A DNA stretch of 64,000 nucleotides from Flavobacterium taihuense. GTDB taxonomy: Bacteria > Bacteroidota > Bacteroidia > Flavobacteriales > Flavobacteriaceae. Under the pieces are notes generated by a model, which was given only the letters and a program-made list of their open reading frames with translations, was not told where the DNA came from and did no database searches. The stretch lies in assembly GCF_019351435.1 (NCBI RefSeq), contig NZ_JAHWYN010000008.1, forward strand, positions 1 through 64,000, read 5' to 3'. Made by a program: the position numbers and the translations under genes. This document shows positions 1 to 7,870 of this stretch, in pieces (the first letter of the stretch is position 1; every line of letters starts with the position of its first letter).

Positions 1-128
1 ATGGACGATGCCTATTCAAAATTGGGGAATTGTTTTAAACCAATTTACCCTTATATTTGATAAAAGGCTCCGATTATAAAACCGAAGCCTTGACTTTTCA
101 ACTTACACACTTTATGGGACAGTGTCTC
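1..128 (+). mobile_element. Right end of an IS256-family insertion sequence (cut by window edge)
   Basis: The first bases encode the last residues of a mutator-type (IS256) transposase. The coding end is followed by about 50 bases that finish in a TIR-like stretch, ending near TTTATGGGACAGTGTCTC at 111-128. The rest of the element lies outside the window. The family call rests on the tail with W..PI.NWG...NQF...F..R, which I recognise from IS256-type transposases. The exact TIR boundary and target duplication cannot be seen. Confidence 0.6.
2..79 (+). CDS. IS256-type transposase, C-terminal fragment
   Basis: In the frame beginning at base 2 the sequence reads W-T-M-P-I-Q-N-W-G-I-V-L-N-Q-F and ends F-D-K-R-L-R-L before TAA at 77-79. 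This matches the usual C-terminus of Bacteroidetes IS256-family (DDE, mutator-type) transposases, where PIxNWG and NQFxxIF are typical. Only 25 residues are in the window, so the catalytic triad and integrity of the gene cannot be judged. It is not a separate gene beginning at the ATG at base 1: that frame stops after 19 codons and gives no recognisable protein. Confidence 0.6.
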   Translation, partial: WTMPIQNWGIVLNQFTLIFDKRLRL

Positions 129-261
129 AAAAATTCGCCGCAATTATGCAAGGCTGGATGCTTTTTAGAGATGTGTCCAGACGGTAGCTCGATTTGAGTT
201 GCTTTTGTTCAATGTGTATTCCAAACTGAAATAAGTTTTATAATCAAAAAAAGTATTTTTA

Positions 262-1347
262 TTAATAAGTATAAGTGTTAATACTATAAAGTTCTTCTGG
301 GTTCGTTCCATTTTTTCTGTAAAATTTATTTATCAATACACTTCCATTTAAATTATAAGTAATCTCGTTTCTTGATGAATATATTGTCGAAGATGTATTG
401 TTATTACTTATAGAACTAATTTCATTATTTTGGTTTGCCCACCATAATGTATAATTAGAAAATCCTAAAACATTAGCAAACGGGTTCTTTTTAGTATCAA
501 AACTATATTCAATAGTACTCTTTTGAATAGGATTACCTACATTTACAACAAAAGATTCCTCTTTTATCAAGTTCCCATTCAAAACGGTATAAACAGAAGA
601 GTTGCCTCTTGGTTCCAATGCTCCAGATATACCGCTATAATGAGTACCTAATACGGTACCATCAACATTATAATCAAATACTATCTTATAAATATTGTTA
701 TTATTCTGAGTATTCTCAAGTGAAATCATTTTGTTTTTATCATTATATAAATATACTGTCGAACTCTGAACAACACCTGCATTATTAAATGACTCCAATT
801 TCATTATTAAATTTCCTGTATAAGTATATATATCTTTATTTGACTCTGTTGACGCAGCACCTCCAGCAATCAAATAGTTACCTGAAACACTAATTAATTT
901 ATTTATAATTATTGGATCATAAGTAAAAGTAGAAAAGCTTTTGTATTCAGTAGTCATTACATTACTAGCATCGTATTTATAAACTTCAAAAGTTCTTGTT
1001 TTAGGAACTTCCAATACTACTTTTTCAGAAGCAATACCTTTTGGACTTTCTTGACCTGACAAATTTACTGTAACAGTATATGTAAAAGCTCCTGTAGTAG
1101 TTAAAACATCTGTGAATTTTGCTTCCGTAAGTGGAGTTGAATTAATTTTTACAGTGTCATCATTTCTGTAAATATTATAAGTAATTCCTGCCCCTGTTAC
1201 CGCTTGCCATGTAATTTTTATTGAATTTCCATCCAAAACTGCTTCAGCAGTAGTTGCCGACGGTACAACAATTGGTGTATCTTCATTACTACTGCAAGAT
1301 TCAAGCATAAAAAAAGAAACACATACTAGTAGAATTATTTTTTTCAT
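262..1347 (-). CDS. Fibronectin type III-like lipoprotein
   Basis: A 361-residue protein starting MKKIILLVCVSFFMLESC, a short SpII signal with the lipobox cysteine at about residue 18, followed by SSNEDTP, so it is probably anchored in a membrane facing the periplasm or surface. Residues about 30-115 look like one fibronectin type III domain (ITWQAVTGAGITYNIYRN, then a YTVTVNLSGQES strand). The remaining 240 residues are rich in Asn, Ser and Tyr with repeated beta-strand-like stretches (YDNKNKMISL, DYNVDGTVLG) resembling YD/RHS-poor DUF-type lipoproteins. No enzyme motif is visible. It is monocistronic and faces the IS end. The function is unknown; a role in surface binding is only an inference from the fold. 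Confidence 0.75.
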   Translation of the reverse strand: MKKIILLVCVSFFMLESCSSNEDTPIVVPSATTAEAVLDGNSIKITWQAVTGAGITYNIYRNDDTVKINSTPLTEAKFTDVLTTTGAFTYTVTVNLSGQESPKGIASEKVVLEVPKTRTFEVYKYDASNVMTTEYKSFSTFTYDPIIINKLISVSGNYLIAGGAASTESNKDIYTYTGNLIMKLESFNNAGVVQSSTVYLYNDKNKMISLENTQNNNNIYKIVFDYNVDGTVLGTHYSGISGALEPRGNSSVYTVLNGNLIKEESFVVNVGNPIQKSTIEYSFDTKKNPFANVLGFSNYTLWWANQNNEISSISNNNTSSTIYSSRNEITYNLNGSVLINKFYRKNGTNPEELYSINTYTY

Positions 1348-1751
1348 AATTTTCTTTCATATTTTTTTAGGATGTGAAAATAGTAATTTTTTTACAATAA
1401 CAATGTAAAGCATATACAATTAGCAAATTAAAATTCATTTTTTTTTATAAATAATAAAAAGTAATAACACAATAATTAAAAAATGTAATTCCGATAAAGC
1501 TTTAAAGCAAAAAAAATGATGAGTCAACAATTCCCATTAATTGAGCATCCTAATCATTATTAAATGATTTGCAAGCCTATTTCACATCTAATTGCAATTC
1601 TATTTAAAACAAAACCATTACTAAATTTGACTTTAAAAAAGAGAGTAAACAAAGATAATCTCAACAAAAACTGAAATAAATTATTCAATATTAAATTTAA
1701 ATCCATAATAAAATGAAATATTAAACTATTCGCAAAAACGATCCTAAAGGC
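1348..1751. other. Gene-free AT-rich spacer
   Basis: About 400 bases between the lipoprotein start and the threonine-leader promoter. It is very AT-rich, with homopolymer runs and no ORF, hairpin or repeat that I can support. It probably contains the promoter of the lipoprotein gene on the minus strand. Confidence 0.5.
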
Positions 1752-1781
1752 TTTGTTCTTTTATAAAAAATAGTACTTTTG
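1752..1781 (+). promoter_or_regulatory. Bacteroidota-type promoter of the threonine operon
   Basis: TTTG at 1752-1755 and TACTTTTG at 1774-1781 are separated by 18 bases, fitting the TTTG/TAnnTTTG pattern of flavobacterial housekeeping promoters. Transcription would begin around 1786-1790, just ahead of the leader ATG at 1793, leaving a very short 5' UTR. This placement supports the leader peptide as the first translated element of the operon. Confidence 0.6.
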
Positions 1782-1792
1782 GAAAATCAAAA

Positions 1793-1891
1793 ATGAAAAA
1801 TTTTAGCAGCACATATCATCCTTCGATAACAACTCAAATCTGGGTTGCACTTGCTGTTACAACTACATCTACTACAACTACTACCCCTTAG
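1793..1891 (+). CDS. thrL: Threonine operon leader peptide
   Basis: A 32-codon ORF beginning MKNFSSTYHPSITT and ending VTTTSTTTTTP before TAG. Eleven residues are threonine, eight of them within the nine codons 23-31; two isoleucines occur at codons 12 and 16. It lies 195 bases upstream of thrA and just after a promoter. Runs of the regulatory amino acid in a short ORF ahead of a biosynthetic operon are the hallmark of ribosome-mediated attenuation, as in enterobacterial thrL. The mechanism here is inferred: when charged tRNA-Thr is scarce the ribosome would stall in the Thr run and change the folding of the downstream RNA. The symbol is by analogy; the peptide is not homologous to E. coli ThrL. 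Confidence 0.85.
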   Translation: MKNFSSTYHPSITTQIWVALAVTTTSTTTTTP

Positions 1892-2085
1892 GGGTATACA
1901 TTTTACATATAATCCAGCTGCTGTACTTTTTTCTTAAAGAAAGATAGTCATGGGTGTATAGAAGCCTTTTGCACTTTAAAAACAACAAAATACAATATAA
2001 ATATCGTTAAGATTTCAAATACTGATGATCATATAAAATAGCGATACCAAATTACATTAAAACAAATACAAAATAATATCTACAT
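1882..2085 (+). promoter_or_regulatory. Putative attenuator region between thr leader and thrA
   Basis: TACCCC (1882-1887) pairs with GGGGTA (1891-1896) across the leader stop codon. Further on, AGCTGCTGTAC is followed by a T6 run near 1927-1932. The AGCAGC at 1805-1810 inside the leader is complementary to the downstream GCTGCT, giving a possible alternative pairing. I could not assign a convincing terminator/antiterminator pair by eye, so the region is marked as regulatory by position only. Confidence 0.4.
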
Positions 2086-4533
2086 ATGAAAGTATTAAAA
2101 TTTGGCGGAACTTCGGTGGCCAATGCAGAAAACATAAAACTAGTTTTAGATATAGTCCTAAATAAAGCACAAGACGAAAAACTAGTTGTTGTTGTATCCG
2201 CCCTTAGTAAAGTAACCGATTTGTTGCAATTGGCTGCATCAAAAGCAGCAGCTAATGATGAGAGTTTCAAAGATATTGTAACCGAAATCGAGAAAAAACA
2301 TTTAGAGGCACTTAAACAACTGATTCCTGTTAGTGAACAAAGTGGCCTGTTAAGTCATATCAAAAGAATCGTCAATCACTTAGAAACATTGCTTGATGGT
2401 TGCTTTTTATTAGGAGAATTATCCCCAAGAACATTAGATACCATTCTAAGTTTTGGAGAATTATTATCATCTTACATCATTGCTGAAGCTTTAAAACAAA
2501 AGCTAAAAAACAGCAGTTATAAAGACAGTCGAGAATTGATTAAAACCAATAATCAATTTGGAAAAGCAGCAGTAAACTTTGAACTTTCTAATCAACTGGT
2601 TGTTCATTTTTTTGCTTCGAATGATAATCAAGTAGTCGTAATGCCTGGCTTCATTGCCACTTCAGAAGATGGAATCAACACTACTCTAGGTCGTGGCGGA
2701 TCGGATTATACAGCAGCCATTATTGCAGGAGCTTTGAATGCAAGTGACTTGGAAATTTGGACTGATGTAAACGGAATGTTTACTGCGAATCCTAAAATTG
2801 TAAAACAAGCACAACCCATAGCAACAATATCTTATCAAGAAGCAATGGAATTGTCTCATTTTGGAGCCAAAGTATTATATCCACCAACTATTCAGCCTGT
2901 TTTAAGAAAAAGCATTCCGATTTATATCAAGAATACTTTCGAACCACAAGCCGAAGGAACTTTGATTTCCAATAATTTCATACCGCATACTAATCCTGTA
3001 AAAGGAATTACCCATATCGACAACATTACTTTGATTACTCTGGAAGGTTCCGGAATGATTGGAGTTGCCGGTTCTTCTAAACGATTATTTGAAGTTTTAT
3101 CGAATGAAAATATCAACGTTATTTTTATCACTCAAGCATCATCGGAACATTCTATATGTATTGGTATTTTAAATTCGGATGCTGATACTGCCGAAAATGC
3201 CATCAACAAAGCCTTTCAAGTAGAAATTGCACAAAACAAAATTGACCCTTGTATTGTAGAGAAAAATCTTTGCATTATCGCTTTGGTAGGTGAAAACATG
3301 AAAAATCACCAAGGTTTAAGTGGAAGAATGTTTAGCACTTTAGGAAAAAATAATGTCAACATTCGTGCAATTGCCCAAGGTGCTTCCGAAAGAAATATTT
3401 CTGTGGTTATTAATGAAAGAGACGTAAAAAAAGCGCTAAATACTTTACACGAAAACTTCTTCGAAGAAAACACTAAGCAATTAAACTTGTTTGTAATGGG
3501 TGTTGGAAATGTGGGTGAGAAATTCATCGAACAAATCCATAAGCAGAAAAAATTCTTAAAAGAAAATTTAAAAATAAACGTAAGAGTTATTGCTGTTTCC
3601 AATTCTAGAAAAATGTATTTTGATGAAGACGGAATGCCGTTGAAAGAATGGCAATCACTTCTTGAAAAAGGAGAAACAGCCAACAGAGAACAATTTATTG
3701 CAAATGTAAAAGCACTCAATTTACGTAACAGTATTTTTGTGGATATCACTGCCAATGAAGAAGTGTCAAAAACATACGATCAGTATTTAAAACAAAACGT
3801 GGCTGTAGTAACTTGTAACAAAATTGCTTGTTCATCTGCCTATGATAATTACAAAAACCTAAAAAGTTTATCCCGTAAATTCAATGCTCCTTTCCTTTTT
3901 GAAACGAATGTTGGAGCTGGATTACCAATCATAGATACGGTAAAAAATCTAATTGCTTCTGGCGATAAAGTGCACAAAATTCAAGCCGTTTTGTCAGGTA
4001 GTTTAAACTTTATTTTTAATAATTTTGATGAAAATAATACTTTTCATGACGTAGTAAAAGAAGCTGGAGTTCAAGGTTTTACAGAGCCAGACCCAAAAAT
4101 TGATTTGAGCGGAATTGACGTTGCCAGAAAGATCCTTATTTTGATACGTGAAAGCGGTTATCAAATGGAAATTGAAGATATTGAAAACAAATCTTTTCTT
4201 CCAAATGCATGTATGGAAACTACCAATAATGATGCTTTTTTCACTTCATTAAAAGATCATGCAAAACACTTTGAATCTATTTTGGCTGAAGCCAAACAAA
4301 AAGATAGCCGATTAAAATTTGTTGCTCAATTCGAAGATGGAAAAGCAAGTGTAGGTTTACAATTCATCCCAAAAGACCATCCATTTTACAATTTGGAAGG
4401 AAAAGACAATATCGTTTTATTCTATACAGATCGTTACGTTGATCAACCGTTATTGATAAAAGGTGCTGGTGCAGGAGCAGCGGTTACAGCTTCGGGAATT
4501 TTTGCCGATGTGATTCGAATAGGAAATATATAA
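2086..4533 (+). CDS. thrA: Bifunctional aspartokinase / homoserine dehydrogenase
   Basis: An 815-residue fusion, close to the 820 residues of E. coli ThrA. The N-terminal kinase opens with MKVLKFGGTSVANAENI, the conserved KFGGTSV nucleotide-binding motif, and phosphorylates aspartate. Two ACT-like regulatory segments follow at roughly residues 315-460 (ITLEGSGMIGVAGSSKRLF, LCIIALVGENM), the usual site of threonine feedback. From about residue 466 (LNLFVMGVGNVGEKF) runs the NAD(P)-binding and catalytic homoserine dehydrogenase half, with NVGAGLPI and PDPKIDLSGIDVARK conserved. It catalyses the first and third steps from aspartate to threonine. It heads the thrABC operon behind the leader peptide. 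Cytoplasmic. Confidence 0.97.
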   Translation: MKVLKFGGTSVANAENIKLVLDIVLNKAQDEKLVVVVSALSKVTDLLQLAASKAAANDESFKDIVTEIEKKHLEALKQLIPVSEQSGLLSHIKRIVNHLETLLDGCFLLGELSPRTLDTILSFGELLSSYIIAEALKQKLKNSSYKDSRELIKTNNQFGKAAVNFELSNQLVVHFFASNDNQVVVMPGFIATSEDGINTTLGRGGSDYTAAIIAGALNASDLEIWTDVNGMFTANPKIVKQAQPIATISYQEAMELSHFGAKVLYPPTIQPVLRKSIPIYIKNTFEPQAEGTLISNNFIPHTNPVKGITHIDNITLITLEGSGMIGVAGSSKRLFEVLSNENINVIFITQASSEHSICIGILNSDADTAENAINKAFQVEIAQNKIDPCIVEKNLCIIALVGENMKNHQGLSGRMFSTLGKNNVNIRAIAQGASERNISVVINERDVKKALNTLHENFFEENTKQLNLFVMGVGNVGEKFIEQIHKQKKFLKENLKINVRVIAVSNSRKMYFDEDGMPLKEWQSLLEKGETANREQFIANVKALNLRNSIFVDITANEEVSKTYDQYLKQNVAVVTCNKIACSSAYDNYKNLKSLSRKFNAPFLFETNVGAGLPIIDTVKNLIASGDKVHKIQAVLSGSLNFIFNNFDENNTFHDVVKEAGVQGFTEPDPKIDLSGIDVARKILILIRESGYQMEIEDIENKSFLPNACMETTNNDAFFTSLKDHAKHFESILAEAKQKDSRLKFVAQFEDGKASVGLQFIPKDHPFYNLEGKDNIVLFYTDRYVDQPLLIKGAGAGAAVTASGIFADVIRIGNI

Positions 4534-4546
4534 TTTATAGTTGATG

Positions 4547-4610
4547 GTTGTTGGTTAATGGTTGATAAACAGAAACAGAAACCGACAACAAACAACCATC
4601 GACCAACAAC
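4547..4610 (+). repeat. Inverted repeat in the thrA-thrB gap
   Basis: Bases 4547-4564 and 4593-4610 are reverse complements over 18 positions with two mismatches (arms GTTGTTGGTTAATGGTTG and CAACCATCGACCAACAAC), enclosing a 28-base loop. The element fills the space between the thrA stop and the thrB start at 4618. There is no T-run after it, so it is more likely an RNA hairpin or intergenic repeat than a terminator. Confidence 0.75.
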
Positions 4611-4617
4611 AATATTT

Positions 4618-5538
4618 ATGACTGAAATAAAAATATTTTGCCCCGCTACCATCGCGAATCTTTCATGTGGTTTTGATGTACTCGGACTTTGTTTAGCTAC
4701 TGCTGGCGATGAAATGATTGTTCGTAAATCGGATGTGAAAGGAGTTCGCATTACTAAAATCGTAGGAGCGGATTTACCAATGGAAACCGAAAATAATGTT
4801 GCCGGAGTTGCCGCTTTGGCGATGTTGGAGGAAGTGGAAACCGAATTTGGTTTTGAGATTGAAATCTACAAACATATCAAAGCAGGAAGCGGAATCGGAA
4901 GCAGTGCTGCCAGTTCAGCGGGTGCTGTTTTTGGAATCAACGAATTATTGGGACGCCCTTTCACCAGAAAAGAATTAGTAAAATTTGCCATGCAAGGTGA
5001 AAAGTTAGCCAGTGGTAATGCCCATGCGGATAACGTTGCCCCTGCCCTTTTGGGAGGTTTCACTTTGGTAAGATGCTCGAATCCTCTGGATATTATTAAA
5101 ATTCAAAGCCCTTCTGAATTATATGCAACTGTAGTTCATCCGCAGATTGAATTGAAAACATCAGATGCTCGTTCGGTATTGAAACAAACGGTCTCCTTAA
5201 AAAGCGCTATTACCCAATGGGGAAATGTGGGTGGATTAGTCGCAGGATTGTACACTCAAGATTATGAATTAATAGGACGGTCGTTGCACGATGAAATTAT
5301 TGAACCTGTTCGCTCTATGCTGATTCCTGGCTTTGATTTAATCAAACAAACCGCTTATGATAACGGAGCTTTGGGTTCTGGAATCTCTGGTTCTGGCCCT
5401 TCAATTTTTGCTTTAAGTAAAGGAAAAGAAAATGCCGACAAAATTGCCAAAGCCATGAGCGCCGTTTACGAAGAAATGAATTTACCTTATGAAATTCACG
5501 TTTCCAAAGTGAACGACGAAGGAATGAAGATAATTTAA
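4618..5538 (+). CDS. thrB: Homoserine kinase
   Basis: A 306-residue GHMP-family kinase that phosphorylates homoserine, fourth step of threonine synthesis. The start is placed at 4618 (MTEIKIFCPATIANLSCGFD), where family members begin; the in-frame ATG at 4558 would add 20 residues encoded by the intergenic inverted repeat (QKQKPTTNNHRPTT) and is rejected. The GHMP ATP-binding loop GSGIGSSAASSAG lies at about residues 88-100, and the C-terminal GSGISGSGPSIFAL segment is also typical. It sits 84 bases after thrA in the same operon. Cytoplasmic. Confidence 0.96.
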   Translation: MTEIKIFCPATIANLSCGFDVLGLCLATAGDEMIVRKSDVKGVRITKIVGADLPMETENNVAGVAALAMLEEVETEFGFEIEIYKHIKAGSGIGSSAASSAGAVFGINELLGRPFTRKELVKFAMQGEKLASGNAHADNVAPALLGGFTLVRCSNPLDIIKIQSPSELYATVVHPQIELKTSDARSVLKQTVSLKSAITQWGNVGGLVAGLYTQDYELIGRSLHDEIIEPVRSMLIPGFDLIKQTAYDNGALGSGISGSGPSIFALSKGKENADKIAKAMSAVYEEMNLPYEIHVSKVNDEGMKII

Positions 5539-5648
5539 TCCCCCTAACCCCCGAAGGGGAAATAAAAATATAAAATTCTAAATTTTAATAAAAACATCCT
5601 GAATCACGTTTCGACTCCCTCTCCTTTGGGGAGGGTTGAGGTAGGGAT
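5539..5648. repeat. C/G-run intergenic repeats between thrB and thrC
   Basis: Two GC-rich islands stand out in AT-rich DNA: CCCCCTAACCCCCGAAGGGG near 5540-5559, and 5617-5635 where CCCTCTCC pairs with GGGGAGGG around TTT, followed by TTGAGGTAGGGATT. Such CCCTAACCCCC...GGGG strings recur in Bacteroidota intergenic regions and behave like REP elements. They lie inside the thr operon and would be transcribed into the thrC leader. Confidence 0.65.
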
Positions 5649-5666
5649 TCTAAAATTAGTATCACA

Positions 5667-6956
5667 ATGAAATATTACAGCTTAAACCATAATGCACCAA
5701 ACGTTTCTTTTCAAGAAGCAGTAATACAAGGATTAGCAACCGACAAAGGATTGTATTTCCCGGAAACCTTAACGCCATTAGCACCAAGTTTTTTTGAGAA
5801 TATTGAAAATTTATCACACGAAGAAATTGCTTTTGAAGCAATCAAACAATTTGTAGGAGACGAAATTCCTGCCGAAACTTTAAAACAAATCATAGCCGAA
5901 ACTTTATGTTTTGATTTCCCATTGGTGGAAGTTGAAAACGGAATCTATTCCCTTGAATTATTTCACGGCCCGACTATGGCATTCAAAGACGTGGGCGCAA
6001 GATTTATGTCCCGCTGTCTGGCGTATTTTAACAGAGACAGCAAAAACAGTAAAAATACCGTTCTTGTAGCGACTTCCGGAGATACGGGAGGAGCAGTTGC
6101 CAGCGGTTTTCTTGGCGTGAACGGAGTCGATGTGGTTATTCTTTATCCTTCGGGGAAAGTGAGCGACATTCAGGAAAAACAACTGACTACTTTGGGACAA
6201 AATATAAAAGCCCTTGAAGTTGATGGTGTTTTTGACGACTGCCAGGACATGGTCAAAAAAGCGTTTCTCGATAAAGATTTAGAGCACATACACCTGACTT
6301 CTGCCAATTCAATTAATATTGCGCGTTGGTTACCTCAAATGTTTTACTTTTTCTTTGCATACAAAGCATTGAAAGCACAAAACAAACCATTAGTATTCTC
6401 TTGTCCAAGCGGAAACTTCGGAAATATTTGTGCGGGTATTATTGCTAAGAAATTAGGATTACCTATCGAACATTTTGTGGCTTCTACCAATGTAAATGAT
6501 ACCGTACCTAGATTCCTTGCCAACGGAATTTACGATCCAAAACCATCTATCGCTACGATTTCGAATGCTATGGATGTTGGGAATCCAAGTAACTTTGTTC
6601 GCATTCAGGAGATGTATCAAAATGATTTGGAGCAATTCAAAAAAGATTTCACTTCCTATACTTTTACCGATGCTGAAACTTTGGTAGCGATGAAAGCCAT
6701 TCATAACGAAAGAGGCTATATCGCCGAACCGCACGGAGCAGTTGGCTATTTGGGGTTGAAAAAAGAATTGCAAAATATTCCCAACGCGATTGGTGTTTTT
6801 TTGGAAACGGCACATCCGATCAAGTTCCTGGACGTAGTGGAGCCTACTTTGGGCGTTACTTTACCCCTGCCAACACAAATAGAAAGCGTGATGAACAAAG
6901 AGAAAGTAAGTACCAAAATCAAGACATACGAAGAATTAAAAGCTTTCTTAGGATAG
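5667..6956 (+). CDS. thrC: Threonine synthase
   Basis: A 429-residue PLP enzyme converting O-phosphohomoserine to threonine. The N-terminus MKYYSLNHNAPNVSFQEAVIQGLATDKGLYFP is typical of the longer, E. coli-like threonine synthases. The PLP lysine is K107 in the motif HGPTMAFKDVGARFM, and ATSGDTGGAVASGF binds phosphate. The ending EKVSTKIKTYEELKAFL is complete. It closes the thrABC operon and is followed by a strong terminator. Confidence 0.97.
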   Translation: MKYYSLNHNAPNVSFQEAVIQGLATDKGLYFPETLTPLAPSFFENIENLSHEEIAFEAIKQFVGDEIPAETLKQIIAETLCFDFPLVEVENGIYSLELFHGPTMAFKDVGARFMSRCLAYFNRDSKNSKNTVLVATSGDTGGAVASGFLGVNGVDVVILYPSGKVSDIQEKQLTTLGQNIKALEVDGVFDDCQDMVKKAFLDKDLEHIHLTSANSINIARWLPQMFYFFFAYKALKAQNKPLVFSCPSGNFGNICAGIIAKKLGLPIEHFVASTNVNDTVPRFLANGIYDPKPSIATISNAMDVGNPSNFVRIQEMYQNDLEQFKKDFTSYTFTDAETLVAMKAIHNERGYIAEPHGAVGYLGLKKELQNIPNAIGVFLETAHPIKFLDVVEPTLGVTLPLPTQIESVMNKEKVSTKIKTYEELKAFLG

Positions 6957-6977
6957 CTAATTTATACCACCACACAC

Positions 6978-7013
6978 AAAACGGCTGAGATTTATTTCAG
7001 CCGTTTTTTTTTT
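6978..7013 (+). terminator. Rho-independent terminator of thrABC
   Basis: Perfect 11-bp stem AAAACGGCTGA (6978-6988) / TCAGCCGTTTT (6997-7007) with an 8-base loop, continuing into a T-run, 21 bases after the thrC stop. Confidence 0.93.
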
Positions 7014-7014
7014 G

Positions 7015-7115
7015 AGCTAATCCTGCTGTCCGCTATATCTGTGTGCCTGAACCTCAGGCACACAGGTAATTGCGAGAGCAATTCGACCATCAGGGCTACG
7101 ACAGCATCAGGATTT
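7015..7115 (-). repeat. Dispersed structured intergenic repeat, copy C
   Basis: Read on the minus strand it runs ...GTAGCCCTGATGGT... [hairpins] ...AGCAGGATTAGCT. The centre is a perfect 12-bp stem CTGTGTGCCTGA (7039-7050) / TCAGGCACACAG (7054-7065) and a smaller AATTGC-GAGA-GCAATT stem (7068-7083). The outer arms match copy D at 58067-58160, while the central palindromes differ completely. Starts right after the thrC terminator. Confidence 0.7.
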
Positions 7116-7257
7116 TAAAAGATCTGTCATTCAATATGAAATTTAAAAATATGGTAAGAAAAAATACATATATTTGAATAAGCGAAATAAACTTTCGTCT
7201 ATACACCTTTTGGTGTAATATGACTCACTAAACTTAAATTCAAGACAAAAAAACTTT

Positions 7258-7707
7258 ATGAAAGTTACTATTTGCATTCTATTCATTATCCTAATTTCAC
7301 ATACAACTTTGTTTAGTCAAACTATTGACAAACTGAAAATTGACAACGCTGAAATGCCTAAAGAGTATTCTATTTCAGAAACTCTAAATTGCATTTCAAT
7401 TCAAGCGTGTATGTTTTATAAACAGACCGATATGTACAGTATATTTCTTGGAAAAATAAAAAATAAATCTATTCAAAATTTTGAATGCAAAAACGATAGC
7501 GGAAGTATAATGTATTTTGAGTTTGAAGAGGATTTTAAAGGAGAAGGTTTTTTAACTGGATTATTATGGGGACAAGCAAAAAAACCAACAACAGAACATC
7601 CTGAACAAATCTTTGCAAAAGGTGATTTTTTAGTCATTTGGAGTTTTAACAGCAAAAGTGAACTTCAGAAAATATCTGAAAATAAAGTAAAACAAATACT
7701 AAATTAA
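7258..7707 (+). CDS. Secreted hypothetical protein
   Basis: A 149-residue protein with an N-terminal signal peptide (MKVTICILFIILISHTTLFSQ, cleavage likely after about residue 20), so it is exported to the periplasm or beyond. The mature part has no motif I recognise; it contains two cysteines (in ISIQACMFYK and NFECKND) and a run GEGFLTGLLWGQAKKPTTEHPEQIF in its second half. It stands alone, just upstream of an attC-like boundary, with a 250-base gap to the preceding repeat. Composition is as AT-rich as its neighbours. Function unknown. Confidence 0.65.
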   Translation: MKVTICILFIILISHTTLFSQTIDKLKIDNAEMPKEYSISETLNCISIQACMFYKQTDMYSIFLGKIKNKSIQNFECKNDSGSIMYFEFEEDFKGEGFLTGLLWGQAKKPTTEHPEQIFAKGDFLVIWSFNSKSELQKISENKVKQILN

Positions 7708-7714
7708 AAATACT

Positions 7715-7844
7715 ACCGCCAACAAGTATAACGGATTTGGACAGTTGACTTAATAAAAAATCGTTTTGTGTTTGGCAAATTATGGCAAATCCGAAGATAA
7801 GACTTAATTAAACCGCACACCGCTAGTAGCAAACGGACGTTAGG
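7715..7844 (+). repeat. attC-like cassette boundary element
   Basis: Begins ACCGCCAACAAGT and ends GCAAACGGACGTTAGG, with internal arms CGGATTTGGACA and TATGGCAAATCCG able to pair (GGATTTG/CAAATCC). Elements of this shape (CCGCCAAC ... ACCGCTAGTAGCAAAC ... GTTAGG) flank promoterless single genes in many Bacteroidota genomes and resemble integron attC sites (RYYYAAC ... GTTRRRY), although the core matches here are imperfect. Confidence 0.45.
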
Positions 7845-7870
7845 AAGAATAATAAAAAATCATTTAAAAT

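Noticed and set aside
4558..4617. Upstream in-frame ATG for thrB
   Set aside because: The extra residues are encoded by an inverted repeat and have no family similarity; homoserine kinases begin at the MTEIKIFCPATIANL position (4618).
6459..6815. Minus-strand 118-residue ORF within thrC
   Set aside because: It is an antisense shadow of thrC without family similarity.
7015..7115. Cloverleaf-like hairpins considered as a tRNA
   Set aside because: No anticodon arm, T-loop or CCA-compatible ends; it fits the dispersed repeat family instead.
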